Origin: Pasteurellaceae bacterium
GTDB lineage: Bacteria; Pseudomonadota; Gammaproteobacteria; Enterobacterales; Pasteurellaceae
Length of the DNA: 64,000 bases
Assembly: GCA_900756155.1 (NCBI GenBank)
Contig: CAAEJV010000036.1
Location: 62,001-126,000 of the forward strand
Direction: 5' to 3'
This document shows, one piece after another, positions 16,963-24,302 of this stretch. The translations under genes were made by a program, and so were the position numbers. Each line of letters opens with the position of its first letter. Position 1 is the stretch's first letter. A model generated the notes under the pieces. It saw nothing but the letters and a program-made list of their open reading frames with translations. It was not told where the DNA came from and searched no databases.

Positions 16963-17622
16963 ATGATTAAGAAAAGCGTTTAAAATGCCTGCCGTAAATT
17001 CTTTCCGTAAATAAAACCCCAGCGGCAAGGTATCAATCACTTCCCCATTTTTACCAATGCCTTTTGTAATGGCCTTACTGTTTGCGCCTTTTGGACGCAG
17101 TTGCATGACTTCACCAATACGTGCCGTAATCTGATCTAACTTTCCGAGCACAATATAATCCATCAACTCTTCCCAATCTTGGCGTAATTGATGTTCTTGT
17201 TCAGTCGAAGGTTGCCATAAGATAGGTTGGCCAATATGGCGCTCACGCAAAGGAATATCTCGACTGCCTTCAATGGGAATCCACAAGACTTTCGATAATT
17301 TATGACGAAAGTGTGAATTTTCCCAATTTACCCCAGCGTTTTGAACCAAGGGCGCAATGCTCACAAACGTGGTTTCCAACGGAAAACCTTCTGCATTAAT
17401 AGGTAACGTTTTTAACTCAATGCCTAAATGAGAAAAGTCCTGCTCTGCTTTACTGCCGGCAGTCGCCCCTAATGCAGTTTCAAGCAACATTCCAACCCAA
17501 CCTTTATCGCGTTTTAAATCAGGCGGAACAGGAATATTTAACTCATCTGCAAGTTCGCCAAAGGTTAACCCCGCAATAGATTGCGCTTTTTCTAATAAGG
17601 CTTGTTCGCTTTGTGGGATCAT
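16951..17622 (-). CDS. mutH: DNA mismatch repair endonuclease MutH
   Basis: Nicks the unmethylated strand at hemimethylated GATC sites during MutHLS mismatch repair, which implies Dam methylation in this organism. The 223 residues contain the catalytic D...ExK set in GSKAEQDFSHLGIELKTLPI, plus RERHIGQPILWQPS. The start codon overlaps the ogt stop as ATGA. Pairing two DNA-repair genes in one unit is consistent with their roles. Confidence 0.95.
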   Translation of the reverse strand: MIPQSEQALLEKAQSIAGLTFGELADELNIPVPPDLKRDKGWVGMLLETALGATAGSKAEQDFSHLGIELKTLPINAEGFPLETTFVSIAPLVQNAGVNWENSHFRHKLSKVLWIPIEGSRDIPLRERHIGQPILWQPSTEQEHQLRQDWEELMDYIVLGKLDQITARIGEVMQLRPKGANSKAITKGIGKNGEVIDTLPLGFYLRKEFTAGILNAFLNHKNG

Positions 17623-18158
17623 GCGTGGTATTTCTTCAATAATTTCGGTTTAACGTATTCTACGCCTTTGTCGATGTAAGGAATACTTTCTAGTTTCAAT
17701 AAAAAGCGTTTTGCTGGCAATCCACCACCAAAACCAGTGATTTCACATTTTTTCCCTAATACACGATGACATGGAATGATAATACTAATGGGATTACTCC
17801 CAACAGCACCGCCAACTGCTCGCACCGCCTTAGGGTTATTAATGCTTTCGGCTAATCCACCATAACTGGCTGTTTTACCATAAGGAATTTGACGCAATGC
17901 TGTCCAAATCGCTTGTTGAAATGCGGTACCTTTAGGCGATAAAGGAATATCAGAGAAACTTTCTGGCTTACCATTAAAATAACGCCTTAAAGCGCACCGC
18001 ACTTTTTCAAAAAGCGGTAAATCTTCTCGTAAAATCCAATTTGGATTTGGCGTGGTTTGTTCTAACTCACAATCTAAATTTGTAAGGTTTTCACCATCAG
18101 AAAGCATTAATAACCGACCGATTGGTGAATCCATATAAGCATAAAAAAGTGCGGTCAT
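17619..18158 (-). CDS. ogt: Methylated-DNA--protein-cysteine methyltransferase
   Basis: Suicide enzyme that removes methyl or alkyl groups from O6-guanine and O4-thymine in DNA. The active-site motif is IIPCHRVLG, with upstream FQQAIWTALRQIPYGKTASYG typical of the family. I start it at 18158 (MTALFYAYMDSPIG, 179 residues): GGGAG lies at good spacing and E. coli Ogt has a similar length. The frame remains open to 18212, but that would run into the OmpP1 terminator. An uptake signal spans the first codons (18147-18155). Confidence 0.92.
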   Translation of the reverse strand: MTALFYAYMDSPIGRLLMLSDGENLTNLDCELEQTTPNPNWILREDLPLFEKVRCALRRYFNGKPESFSDIPLSPKGTAFQQAIWTALRQIPYGKTASYGGLAESINNPKAVRAVGGAVGSNPISIIIPCHRVLGKKCEITGFGGGLPAKRFLLKLESIPYIDKGVEYVKPKLLKKYHA

Positions 18159-18189
18159 TTTTCTCCCGTTTTTTATGGGACCATATAAG

Positions 18190-18222
18190 AAAAAAGCACA
18201 CCGAACATTCATTCGGTGTGCT
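18190..18222 (-). terminator. ompP1 terminator
   Basis: On the minus strand, AGCACACCGAA and TTCGGTGTGCT (11-bp arms) enclose a 6-nt loop and are followed by TTTTTT. Confidence 0.92.
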
Positions 18223-18248
18223 ACGTATTATGCTAAATTTTTAACAAA

Positions 18249-19619
18249 TTAGAAACTGTAGTTTAAGTTTAAACCATAAAGGTTAGCACTTGCTTTAGAG
18301 GTATAATTCGCTGTTACTGTTGCTAAACCACCAATTGGTTGGCTTTCGGTGAAGTGAATTTTTTTACCACGTAAGTGCGCAAAGCCCGCATCAATAGAAA
18401 GATTCGGGGTAAATTTATAAGTTGCCCCTACGCTATACCACATACGATCTGTATCTGGAATAGATGCACTCACATGTTCTGTTGGTGCTGCCGCTTCATC
18501 ATAAGCTATACCGGCACGAAGCGTTAATTTATCATTTACATTATAGGTTGTACCTAATGCATAACGAGAATTGCTACGGTATTTTTCATCTTTATGGAAA
18601 GCAAGTTCACCGTCATTAAAGGTGGCGTGTAACTCTTTGAAACGGCTCCAATGTGTAAATTTGTAGCTATAGTGCAATGCCAAATTATCTGTCACTTGGT
18701 GGAAACCTGATAATTCTAAATAATCTGGTAAGTGTAATGTTAATCCACCTGCAGCAGGGCCTTGACCACGAATAGTACGACTCGCACTCACAGCATTATC
18801 ATCTTCAAAGTCAATATCGACTTTTGAATGATAGGCTAAACCAACACGGTTATTTTCGTTAAACTCGTACACTAAACCTGCATTCCAACCGAAACCCCAT
18901 GCATTTTTATCTTGTAAGTGGGTTAGTACAGTTTCTTTATTCACTCCTTGTAAGCGAGCTAAAGATGCGGCAGCACTTTGAGGAATTTTTCCTGCTTTAA
19001 CTAGTCCAGGAACTAATGGTGCAACATTTTTTACTGCATCACTTAAAATACCAGCACGACGTTCAATTTCTGCTTTGGCATAAACTGCATTTAACCCCAC
19101 ACCAGCAGTTAAACCTTGAAAAACACGATATGAACCGCTTAAATTTAAGTTAATCGCGCTTAAATCGGTTTTACCGCCGAATACACCTGCATTGTAATCT
19201 GATTCATATTCACTTTTTAATCCAAAATTCACATTCATACCACCACCAATGGCAAATTTGTCATTAATTGGTGCCACAAAATACATATTTGGAATCAATG
19301 AACCAGGAACAACACTATTATGAGCTGCAGAACCAACAGCAACGGTACGACCTAGTGCATTAACTGTAACTGGACCACTCATGTGAATTTTAGAATCCAC
19401 ATAAACGCCACCCACAGAGAATTGATTAGTTTTGAATAAACTCATTAATGCAGGGTTAGTTGCAACTACTGCAGCATTATCAACAATTGCTGCTTCACCG
19501 GCATAAGCACGACCAAGACCGGATGTAGAAACTTCTGCTAATTGGAATGCGGCTGCATTTGCACCGCTTGCTGCTAACAATGTGGTCATTGCTAATAGCG
19601 TTTTATTAAATTTTGTCAT
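18249..19619 (-). CDS. ompP1: Outer membrane protein P1 / FadL-family channel
   Basis: Outer-membrane beta-barrel of the FadL family, which lets long-chain fatty acids and other hydrophobic compounds cross; OmpP1 is a major surface antigen in H. influenzae. The 456 residues have a signal peptide ending ASGANA (near residue 23). The mature start AAFQLAEVSTSGLGRAYAGE with a following NPA is the FadL hatch signature. The protein ends in a Phe-terminated strand (LYGLNLNYSF), as expected for Bam substrates. Single gene with its own terminator. Confidence 0.93.
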   Translation of the reverse strand: MTKFNKTLLAMTTLLAASGANAAAFQLAEVSTSGLGRAYAGEAAIVDNAAVVATNPALMSLFKTNQFSVGGVYVDSKIHMSGPVTVNALGRTVAVGSAAHNSVVPGSLIPNMYFVAPINDKFAIGGGMNVNFGLKSEYESDYNAGVFGGKTDLSAINLNLSGSYRVFQGLTAGVGLNAVYAKAEIERRAGILSDAVKNVAPLVPGLVKAGKIPQSAAASLARLQGVNKETVLTHLQDKNAWGFGWNAGLVYEFNENNRVGLAYHSKVDIDFEDDNAVSASRTIRGQGPAAGGLTLHLPDYLELSGFHQVTDNLALHYSYKFTHWSRFKELHATFNDGELAFHKDEKYRSNSRYALGTTYNVNDKLTLRAGIAYDEAAAPTEHVSASIPDTDRMWYSVGATYKFTPNLSIDAGFAHLRGKKIHFTESQPIGGLATVTANYTSKASANLYGLNLNYSF

Positions 19620-19825
19620 TTGGAACCTTTTGTTATTAATAATGAAAAAATCCGCGAGATTCTAAAACTCCAATAAATGGAGTGCAAATTATTTTAGATT
19701 AATTTAAAAGTGTTCCGACCAGTGATAAATAAATGATATTTAAATTAAAAAAATGCGGCTACTTTGGCAGAGCGTTTTAAAAATGCTAGAATAGAACCAA
19801 TCTTAATTTTAAATAAGGAAATCCT

Positions 19826-20113
19826 ATGACAGTAACATGCAAAGCAGAAGAATCTCTCACTTGTAGTTGTGTTGATGTGGGTACGATTATTGACGGTTCA
19901 GATTGCTCTGTTGATATTCATCAAACCTATGCGAATAAAGCTGAAGCTGAAGCGGCACTTAATCGTTTCATTGAAAAAGCACGCAAAACAGAAAGCGATC
20001 CTTGCGACATTAAAAGTGAAATCACAGAAACTGAAAATGGCGCCAATTTAACGGCGCGTTTTACATTTAGCTGCCAAGCTGAAGCGATGATTTTCGAATT
20101 AGCAAATCGCTAA
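19826..20113 (+). CDS. YfcZ/YiiS family protein (DUF406)
   Basis: Small cytosolic protein of 95 residues with no known function. It matches the YfcZ/YiiS family: an N-terminal pair of Cys (LTCSCVDVGTIIDGSD), a central helix (KAEAEAALNRFIEKARK) and a C-terminal FTFSCQAEAMIFELANR. The conserved cysteines hint at metal or redox use, but that is a guess. It lies next to ompP1 on the opposite strand; E. coli yfcZ is likewise beside fadL, which suggests a lasting link with fatty-acid uptake. Confidence 0.85.
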   Translation: MTVTCKAEESLTCSCVDVGTIIDGSDCSVDIHQTYANKAEAEAALNRFIEKARKTESDPCDIKSEITETENGANLTARFTFSCQAEAMIFELANR

Positions 20114-20128
20114 AAATATTTTAGAAAT

Positions 20129-20170
20129 TGACCGCACTTTATCATGCAAAATAAAGTGCGGTTATTTTTT
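20129..20170 (+). terminator. Terminator built from an uptake-signal pair
   Basis: ACCGCACTTTAT (20131-20142) and ATAAAGTGCGGT (20151-20162) face each other and are followed by TATTTTTTT, 15 bp after the YfcZ-family stop. Confidence 0.88.
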
Positions 20171-20195
20171 TGCTTAAATCCTAATTAAATCACTA

Positions 20196-20224
20196 TCGCA
20201 AACGTTTGCTTAATCTGATACAAT
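20196..20224 (+). promoter_or_regulatory. PurR box and -10 of purM
   Basis: TCGCAAACGTTTGCTT (20196-20211) contains the palindromic core GCAAACGTTTGC of the PurR operator. A TACAAT -10 follows at 20219-20224. Repression of purine synthesis when hypoxanthine or guanine is plentiful is inferred from E. coli. Confidence 0.85.
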
Positions 20225-20266
20225 CACGCCGTTTTATCATTTAACCTAAAAATATAGGATAGCATT

Positions 20267-21304
20267 GTGAGCAAACCATCATTAAGTTATAAAGATGCAG
20301 GCGTGGATATTAATGCCGGTAATGAATTAGTTGAACGAATTAAACCACACGTGAAACGAACTACTCGTCCTGAAGTCATCGGGGGATTAGGTGGGTTTGG
20401 CGCATTATGTGCTATTCCGGGCAAATATAAAGAACCGATCCTTGTTTCCGGCACAGACGGTGTGGGCACAAAATTACGTTTAGCCATTGACTTAAAAAAA
20501 CACGATACCATTGGTATTGATTTGGTTGCGATGTGTGTTAACGATTTAGTGGTTCAAGGCGCCGAACCATTATTCTTCTTAGACTACTATGCGACAGGAA
20601 AACTTGATGTGGATGTTGCCTCTGATGTGGTAAAAGGCATTGCAGAAGGCTGTGTACAATCGGGTTGTGCATTAGTGGGTGGTGAAACCGCTGAAATGCC
20701 GGGTATGTACCACGCTGGCGATTATGACCTAGCAGGTTTCTGTGTGGGTGTCGTCGAAAAATCAGAAATCATTGATGGTAGCCAAGTTAAAGTAGGAGAT
20801 GCTTTAATTGCACTAGGTTCAAGTGGCCCGCATTCAAATGGTTATTCTTTAATTCGTAAAGTCATTGATGTTGTTGGCGTCAACCCAGCCACTGAGCAAT
20901 TAGATGGTCATCCATTAAGTGAACAAGTGCTTGCACCGACAAAAATCTATGTAAAATCTGTTCTCGCTTTAATCAAACAAACGGAAGTCCATGCTATCGC
21001 ACACTTAACGGGTGGCGGTTTCTGGGAAAATATCCCTCGTGTATTACCGAAAAATACCAAAGCTGTTATTGATGAAAGCAGTTGGGAATGGCAACCCGTG
21101 TTCAAATGGTTACAAGAAAAAGGCAACATCGAAACCTATGAAATGTACCGTACGTTCAACTGTGGCGTTGGTATGGTGATTGCATTACCACAATCAGAAG
21201 TAGAAACCGCTTTAGCGATTTTAAAACAATCGGGTGAAAATGCCTGGTTAATCGGTCATATCGAAAGTGCGACAGATGACGAACCACAAGTTATCATTAA
21301 ATGA
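20267..21304 (+). CDS. purM: Phosphoribosylformylglycinamidine cyclo-ligase (AIR synthetase)
   Basis: Closes the imidazole ring in de novo purine synthesis (FGAM to AIR, using ATP). The 345 residues (same as E. coli) contain VSGTDGVGTKLRLA, LVGGETAEMPGMY and HLTGGGFWENIPRVLP, all PurM signatures. The start is GTG (GTGAGCAAACC), preceded by ATAGGATAGCATT. Regulated by the PurR box upstream. purN follows after 68 nt that contain a hairpin. Confidence 0.96.
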   Translation: MSKPSLSYKDAGVDINAGNELVERIKPHVKRTTRPEVIGGLGGFGALCAIPGKYKEPILVSGTDGVGTKLRLAIDLKKHDTIGIDLVAMCVNDLVVQGAEPLFFLDYYATGKLDVDVASDVVKGIAEGCVQSGCALVGGETAEMPGMYHAGDYDLAGFCVGVVEKSEIIDGSQVKVGDALIALGSSGPHSNGYSLIRKVIDVVGVNPATEQLDGHPLSEQVLAPTKIYVKSVLALIKQTEVHAIAHLTGGGFWENIPRVLPKNTKAVIDESSWEWQPVFKWLQEKGNIETYEMYRTFNCGVGMVIALPQSEVETALAILKQSGENAWLIGHIESATDDEPQVIIK

Positions 21305-21321
21305 TATCTCTTTTCCATCTC

Positions 21322-21360
21322 AGGGCGAAAATTTCAGAATGAAAGGTTCGCCCTTCTTTT
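21322..21360 (+). terminator. Hairpin between purM and purN
   Basis: AGGGCGAA (21322-21329) and TTCGCCCT (21347-21354) are followed by TCTTTT. It resembles an intrinsic terminator with a 17-nt loop, placed inside what is normally one operon, so partial termination is likely. Confidence 0.6.
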
Positions 21361-21372
21361 ATGTAGAATAAT

Positions 21373-22011
21373 ATGAAAAAAATTGCCGTCCTGATTTCAG
21401 GACAAGGATCGAATCTTCAAGCAATAATTGAGGCTTGTCAAACAGGCTTTATTCCAGGGAAGATTGTGACTGTCATCAGTAATAAAATCGATTCATTTGG
21501 CTTAGAACGTGCTGAAAGTGCGGGCATTCCTAGCCGCGTTTTTTTACGTCAAGATTTTACGTCCAATCTCGATATGGATAAGGCTATCGGTGATTATTTA
21601 GAAGATCTCAATGTTGATCTCATTGTGTTAGCCGGTTACATGAAAATCTTAACTAAACCATTTACACAACGTTTTGCTGGGAAAATTTTAAATATTCATC
21701 CTTCCCTTCTACCAAAATATCCTGGATTAGATACTTATCAAAGAGCACTTGAGAATGGCGACAGCGAACACGGTACAACCGTGCATTTTGTCAATGAAGA
21801 GATCGATGGCGGCGCCATTGTGTTACAAGCTAAAGTGCCGATTTTCCCTGGTGATACCGTCGAGGAGATTGAGCTTCGTACACGTGAACAGGAATATAAT
21901 ATTTATCCTTTAGTGATTAAATGGTTTGTTGAAGATCGATTAAAACTCATTGAAAATCAAGCTTATTTAGACGGCAAGCCGTTACCACCGAATGGTTACG
22001 CTAATGAGTAA
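21373..22011 (+). CDS. purN: Phosphoribosylglycinamide formyltransferase (GAR transformylase)
   Basis: Transfers a formyl group from 10-formyl-THF to GAR, the third step of purine synthesis. The 212 residues begin MKKIAVLISGQGSNLQAIIE. They carry LAGYMKIL, the catalytic region NIHPSLLPKYPGL (Asn and His of the active site) and HFVNEEIDGGAIV. Follows purM as in E. coli. Confidence 0.96.
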   Translation: MKKIAVLISGQGSNLQAIIEACQTGFIPGKIVTVISNKIDSFGLERAESAGIPSRVFLRQDFTSNLDMDKAIGDYLEDLNVDLIVLAGYMKILTKPFTQRFAGKILNIHPSLLPKYPGLDTYQRALENGDSEHGTTVHFVNEEIDGGAIVLQAKVPIFPGDTVEEIELRTREQEYNIYPLVIKWFVEDRLKLIENQAYLDGKPLPPNGYANE

Positions 22012-22081
22012 AGCAATATGCGATCTTGAAAAGAGTGACTCAAATCACCATTAAACAACCTGATTTTATGAAAAAAACAAT

Positions 22082-22104
22082 AAACCCTGTATAATCGGGG
22101 TTTT
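22082..22104 (+). terminator. purN terminator
   Basis: AAACCC and GGGTTTT surround TGTATAATCG, ending in a T-rich stretch. The loop itself contains TATAAT, so it could also supply a -10 for yciC. Confidence 0.6.
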
Positions 22105-22122
22105 ATTATTGTGGGATATAAT

Positions 22123-22902
22123 ATGCCAATTAACTTTACTCAGATTTTTCAAGATAGCCTCAACTTTATGCGTAACCAGCGAAAAACCGTGCTGCTTTTC
22201 GTTGGGGTTTTCATTGCATCACAATTTATCAATGCATTAGTCAGTGTCCCAATGCCGAGTTTGGGTAATAATCCTAATCAATCGCAACAGGATATTATTA
22301 ATGCATTGAGCAAAGTGGAGCCAACTGCACTGATTGGATCTTTTTTATTCCAACAATTGTTGATGTCTTTTATTGCAACCTTCGGCATTGCAACTATTCA
22401 TCATATTAGTCAGCAAAATGAAAATCCGATTAATCAAGGGCTTATGCTGACATTGCGCCGTTTTTTAGGTGTGGTCGTTTTAGATATTTTTATGAGTTTG
22501 CCACTTTTATTTGGCCTTGCTGATGTCATGAGCTCATCTTTAAGCAAAGATGAGCTCTCTCCTTTAAGCCAAAATGCGCTCTCTCCCCTAGCCTTTGTTT
22601 CAATGATATTTGGTTTATTTTTCTTTGTTCGCCTATGCTTATCGCCTGTGCATTACATTGCATCCAATCAATCTATAGGACAAAGTGCTTTACAAGTATG
22701 GCGTGCGGGTATCAAGCGTAATGGCGTATTAATTATTTATGCCTTGCTCACTTATTTACTTCTACCTTTATTAGTGAATAGCGTTGGTGCAATCCTAGGT
22801 ACATCATTTCTAAGTGTGATTTTTGGCATTTTGGTAGCATTATTTCAAATATTTATTTTGGTATTTACTTACCGTTTTTACAGCTTATTTATGAAGGCAT
22901 AA
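22123..22902 (+). CDS. yciC: YciC family membrane protein (UPF0259)
   Basis: Inner-membrane protein of unknown function, about 259 residues with five to six hydrophobic segments. It is assigned by its N-terminus (INFTQIFQDSLNFMRNQRKTVLLF resembles E. coli YciC) and by its position before yciB and yciA. I take the ATG at 22123 with GTGGGA six bases upstream; a GTG in frame at 22111 would add four residues. yciB follows after 1 nt. Confidence 0.8.
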   Translation: MPINFTQIFQDSLNFMRNQRKTVLLFVGVFIASQFINALVSVPMPSLGNNPNQSQQDIINALSKVEPTALIGSFLFQQLLMSFIATFGIATIHHISQQNENPINQGLMLTLRRFLGVVVLDIFMSLPLLFGLADVMSSSLSKDELSPLSQNALSPLAFVSMIFGLFFFVRLCLSPVHYIASNQSIGQSALQVWRAGIKRNGVLIIYALLTYLLLPLLVNSVGAILGTSFLSVIFGILVALFQIFILVFTYRFYSLFMKA

Positions 22903-22903
22903 T

Positions 22904-23458
22904 ATGAAACAACTTCTTGAATTTATTCCTCTTGTTCTCTTTTTTATCACCTACAAAATGTTTGGGGTGCGTGAGGCGGCGATTGTCTTAGTTATCGCGA
23001 CCATCATTCAGATGGTTGTACTAAAACTGAAATATGGCATGATTGAGAAACAACAAAAAATCATGGCGATTGCTGTCGTCTTTTTTGGTTTGCTCACTGC
23101 CTATTTCAATGAAATCAAATACCTACAATGGAAAGTCACTATTATTAATGCCTTATTTGCCATTGTTTTATTGGTTGCACAATTCCAATTCAATACACCA
23201 CTGGTGAAAAAGTTATTAGGCAAAGAAATCCAATTACCGGATAATGTGTGGAACAAATTGAATTTAGGCTGGGCAGGATTTTTCATTCTGTGTATGCTTG
23301 TAAATATTTATATCAGCCAAAATATGTCTGAAGATGCTTGGGTTGATTTCAAATCTTTTGGTTTACTTGGTATGACCTTTGTTGCAACAATCATCAGCGG
23401 CGCTTATATTTACCGTTACTTACCTAAAGATGATCAAAAAAATGATGAGGAAAAATAA
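22904..23458 (+). CDS. yciB: Inner membrane septation-related protein YciB
   Basis: Multi-pass membrane protein (184 residues, about five segments) of the YciB/IspZ family, linked to cell division and envelope synthesis in Shigella and E. coli. Family features: MKQLLEFIPLVLFFITYKMFGV at the start and GKEIQLPDNVWNKLNLGWAG in the middle. Its stop overlaps the yciA start by one base (TAATG). Confidence 0.92.
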   Translation: MKQLLEFIPLVLFFITYKMFGVREAAIVLVIATIIQMVVLKLKYGMIEKQQKIMAIAVVFFGLLTAYFNEIKYLQWKVTIINALFAIVLLVAQFQFNTPLVKKLLGKEIQLPDNVWNKLNLGWAGFFILCMLVNIYISQNMSEDAWVDFKSFGLLGMTFVATIISGAYIYRYLPKDDQKNDEEK

Positions 23459-23928
23459 TGGTTTCAAATCTTACAGATAAAGACGGTCGTCAATCTAAAG
23501 GCGTATTATTACTACGCACCTTGGCTATGCCTTCAGATACCAACGCCAACGGCGATATTTTCGGTGGCTGGATTATGTCACAAATGGATATGGGCGGAGC
23601 AATTCTAGCGAAAGAAATCGCTCATGGCCGTGTGGTCACTGTTGCTGTTGAAAGTATGAACTTCATCAAACCTATTGCTGTCGGTGACGTGGTATGTTGT
23701 TATGGTCAATGCCTCAGCGTAGGTCGCTCTTCTATTAAAATTAAAGTAGAAGTATGGGTGAAAAAAGTGGCGAGCGAACCAATTGGGGAACGTTATTGCG
23801 TGACAGAGGCCGTATTTACCTTTGTGGCTGTTGGGAAAGACGGAAAAGCTCGCGGGATTCCTCGCGAAGGCAATCTTGAATTAGAACGTGCGTTAGCCAC
23901 CATCGAAGAATTACAATTAAGTTGTTAA
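23458..23928 (+). CDS. yciA: Acyl-CoA thioesterase YciA
   Basis: Hotdog-fold thioesterase that hydrolyses a broad range of acyl-CoAs; the H. influenzae orthologue has been studied structurally. The 156 residues contain TNANGDIFGGWIMSQMDMGG, whose GDIFGG Asp is the expected catalytic residue. MNFIKPIAVGDVVCCYG follows. It sits between yciB and yciI, the conserved order. Confidence 0.94.
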   Translation: MVSNLTDKDGRQSKGVLLLRTLAMPSDTNANGDIFGGWIMSQMDMGGAILAKEIAHGRVVTVAVESMNFIKPIAVGDVVCCYGQCLSVGRSSIKIKVEVWVKKVASEPIGERYCVTEAVFTFVAVGKDGKARGIPREGNLELERALATIEELQLSC

Positions 23929-23939
23929 AAGGAAAAATG

Positions 23940-24236
23940 ATGTATTACGTGATTTTTGCCCAAGATATTCCTGGCACTTTAGAAAAACGCCTTGCTGTAC
24001 GTGAGCAGCATCTCGCTCGCTTAAAACAATTACAAGCAGAAGGTCGTTTATTAACCGCCGGTCCCAATCCAGCCATTGACGATGAAAATCCAGGTGAAGC
24101 TGGCTTTACCGGCTCAACTGTGATTGCTCAATTCGAAAGCCTGTCTGCAGCAAAAGACTGGGCGACACAAGATCCTTATGTTGAAGCTGGCGTTTACGGT
24201 GATGTAATTGTGAAACCTTTCAAAAAAGTTTTCTAA
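23940..24236 (+). CDS. yciI: YciI family protein
   Basis: Small ferredoxin-like-fold protein whose cellular role is not established; it has conserved His and Asp residues in a pocket (REQHLARLKQL, DPYVEAGVY). Starting at the second of two adjacent ATGs (MYYVIFAQDIPG) gives 98 residues, the family length; AAGGA lies just upstream. The frame is open from 23922, inside yciA. Last gene of the yciCBAI run. Confidence 0.9.
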   Translation: MYYVIFAQDIPGTLEKRLAVREQHLARLKQLQAEGRLLTAGPNPAIDDENPGEAGFTGSTVIAQFESLSAAKDWATQDPYVEAGVYGDVIVKPFKKVF

Positions 24237-24302
24237 ATAAAACGAGCTCTACACTCAAAGACGGATCTAAATATCCGTCTTTCTCTTTATATGGAATCTC
24301 CT

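Noticed and set aside
18159..18212. Longer N-terminus of ogt (18 extra residues)
   Set aside because: It would extend into the OmpP1 terminator and lacks a ribosome binding site, while the start at 18158 has GGGAG.
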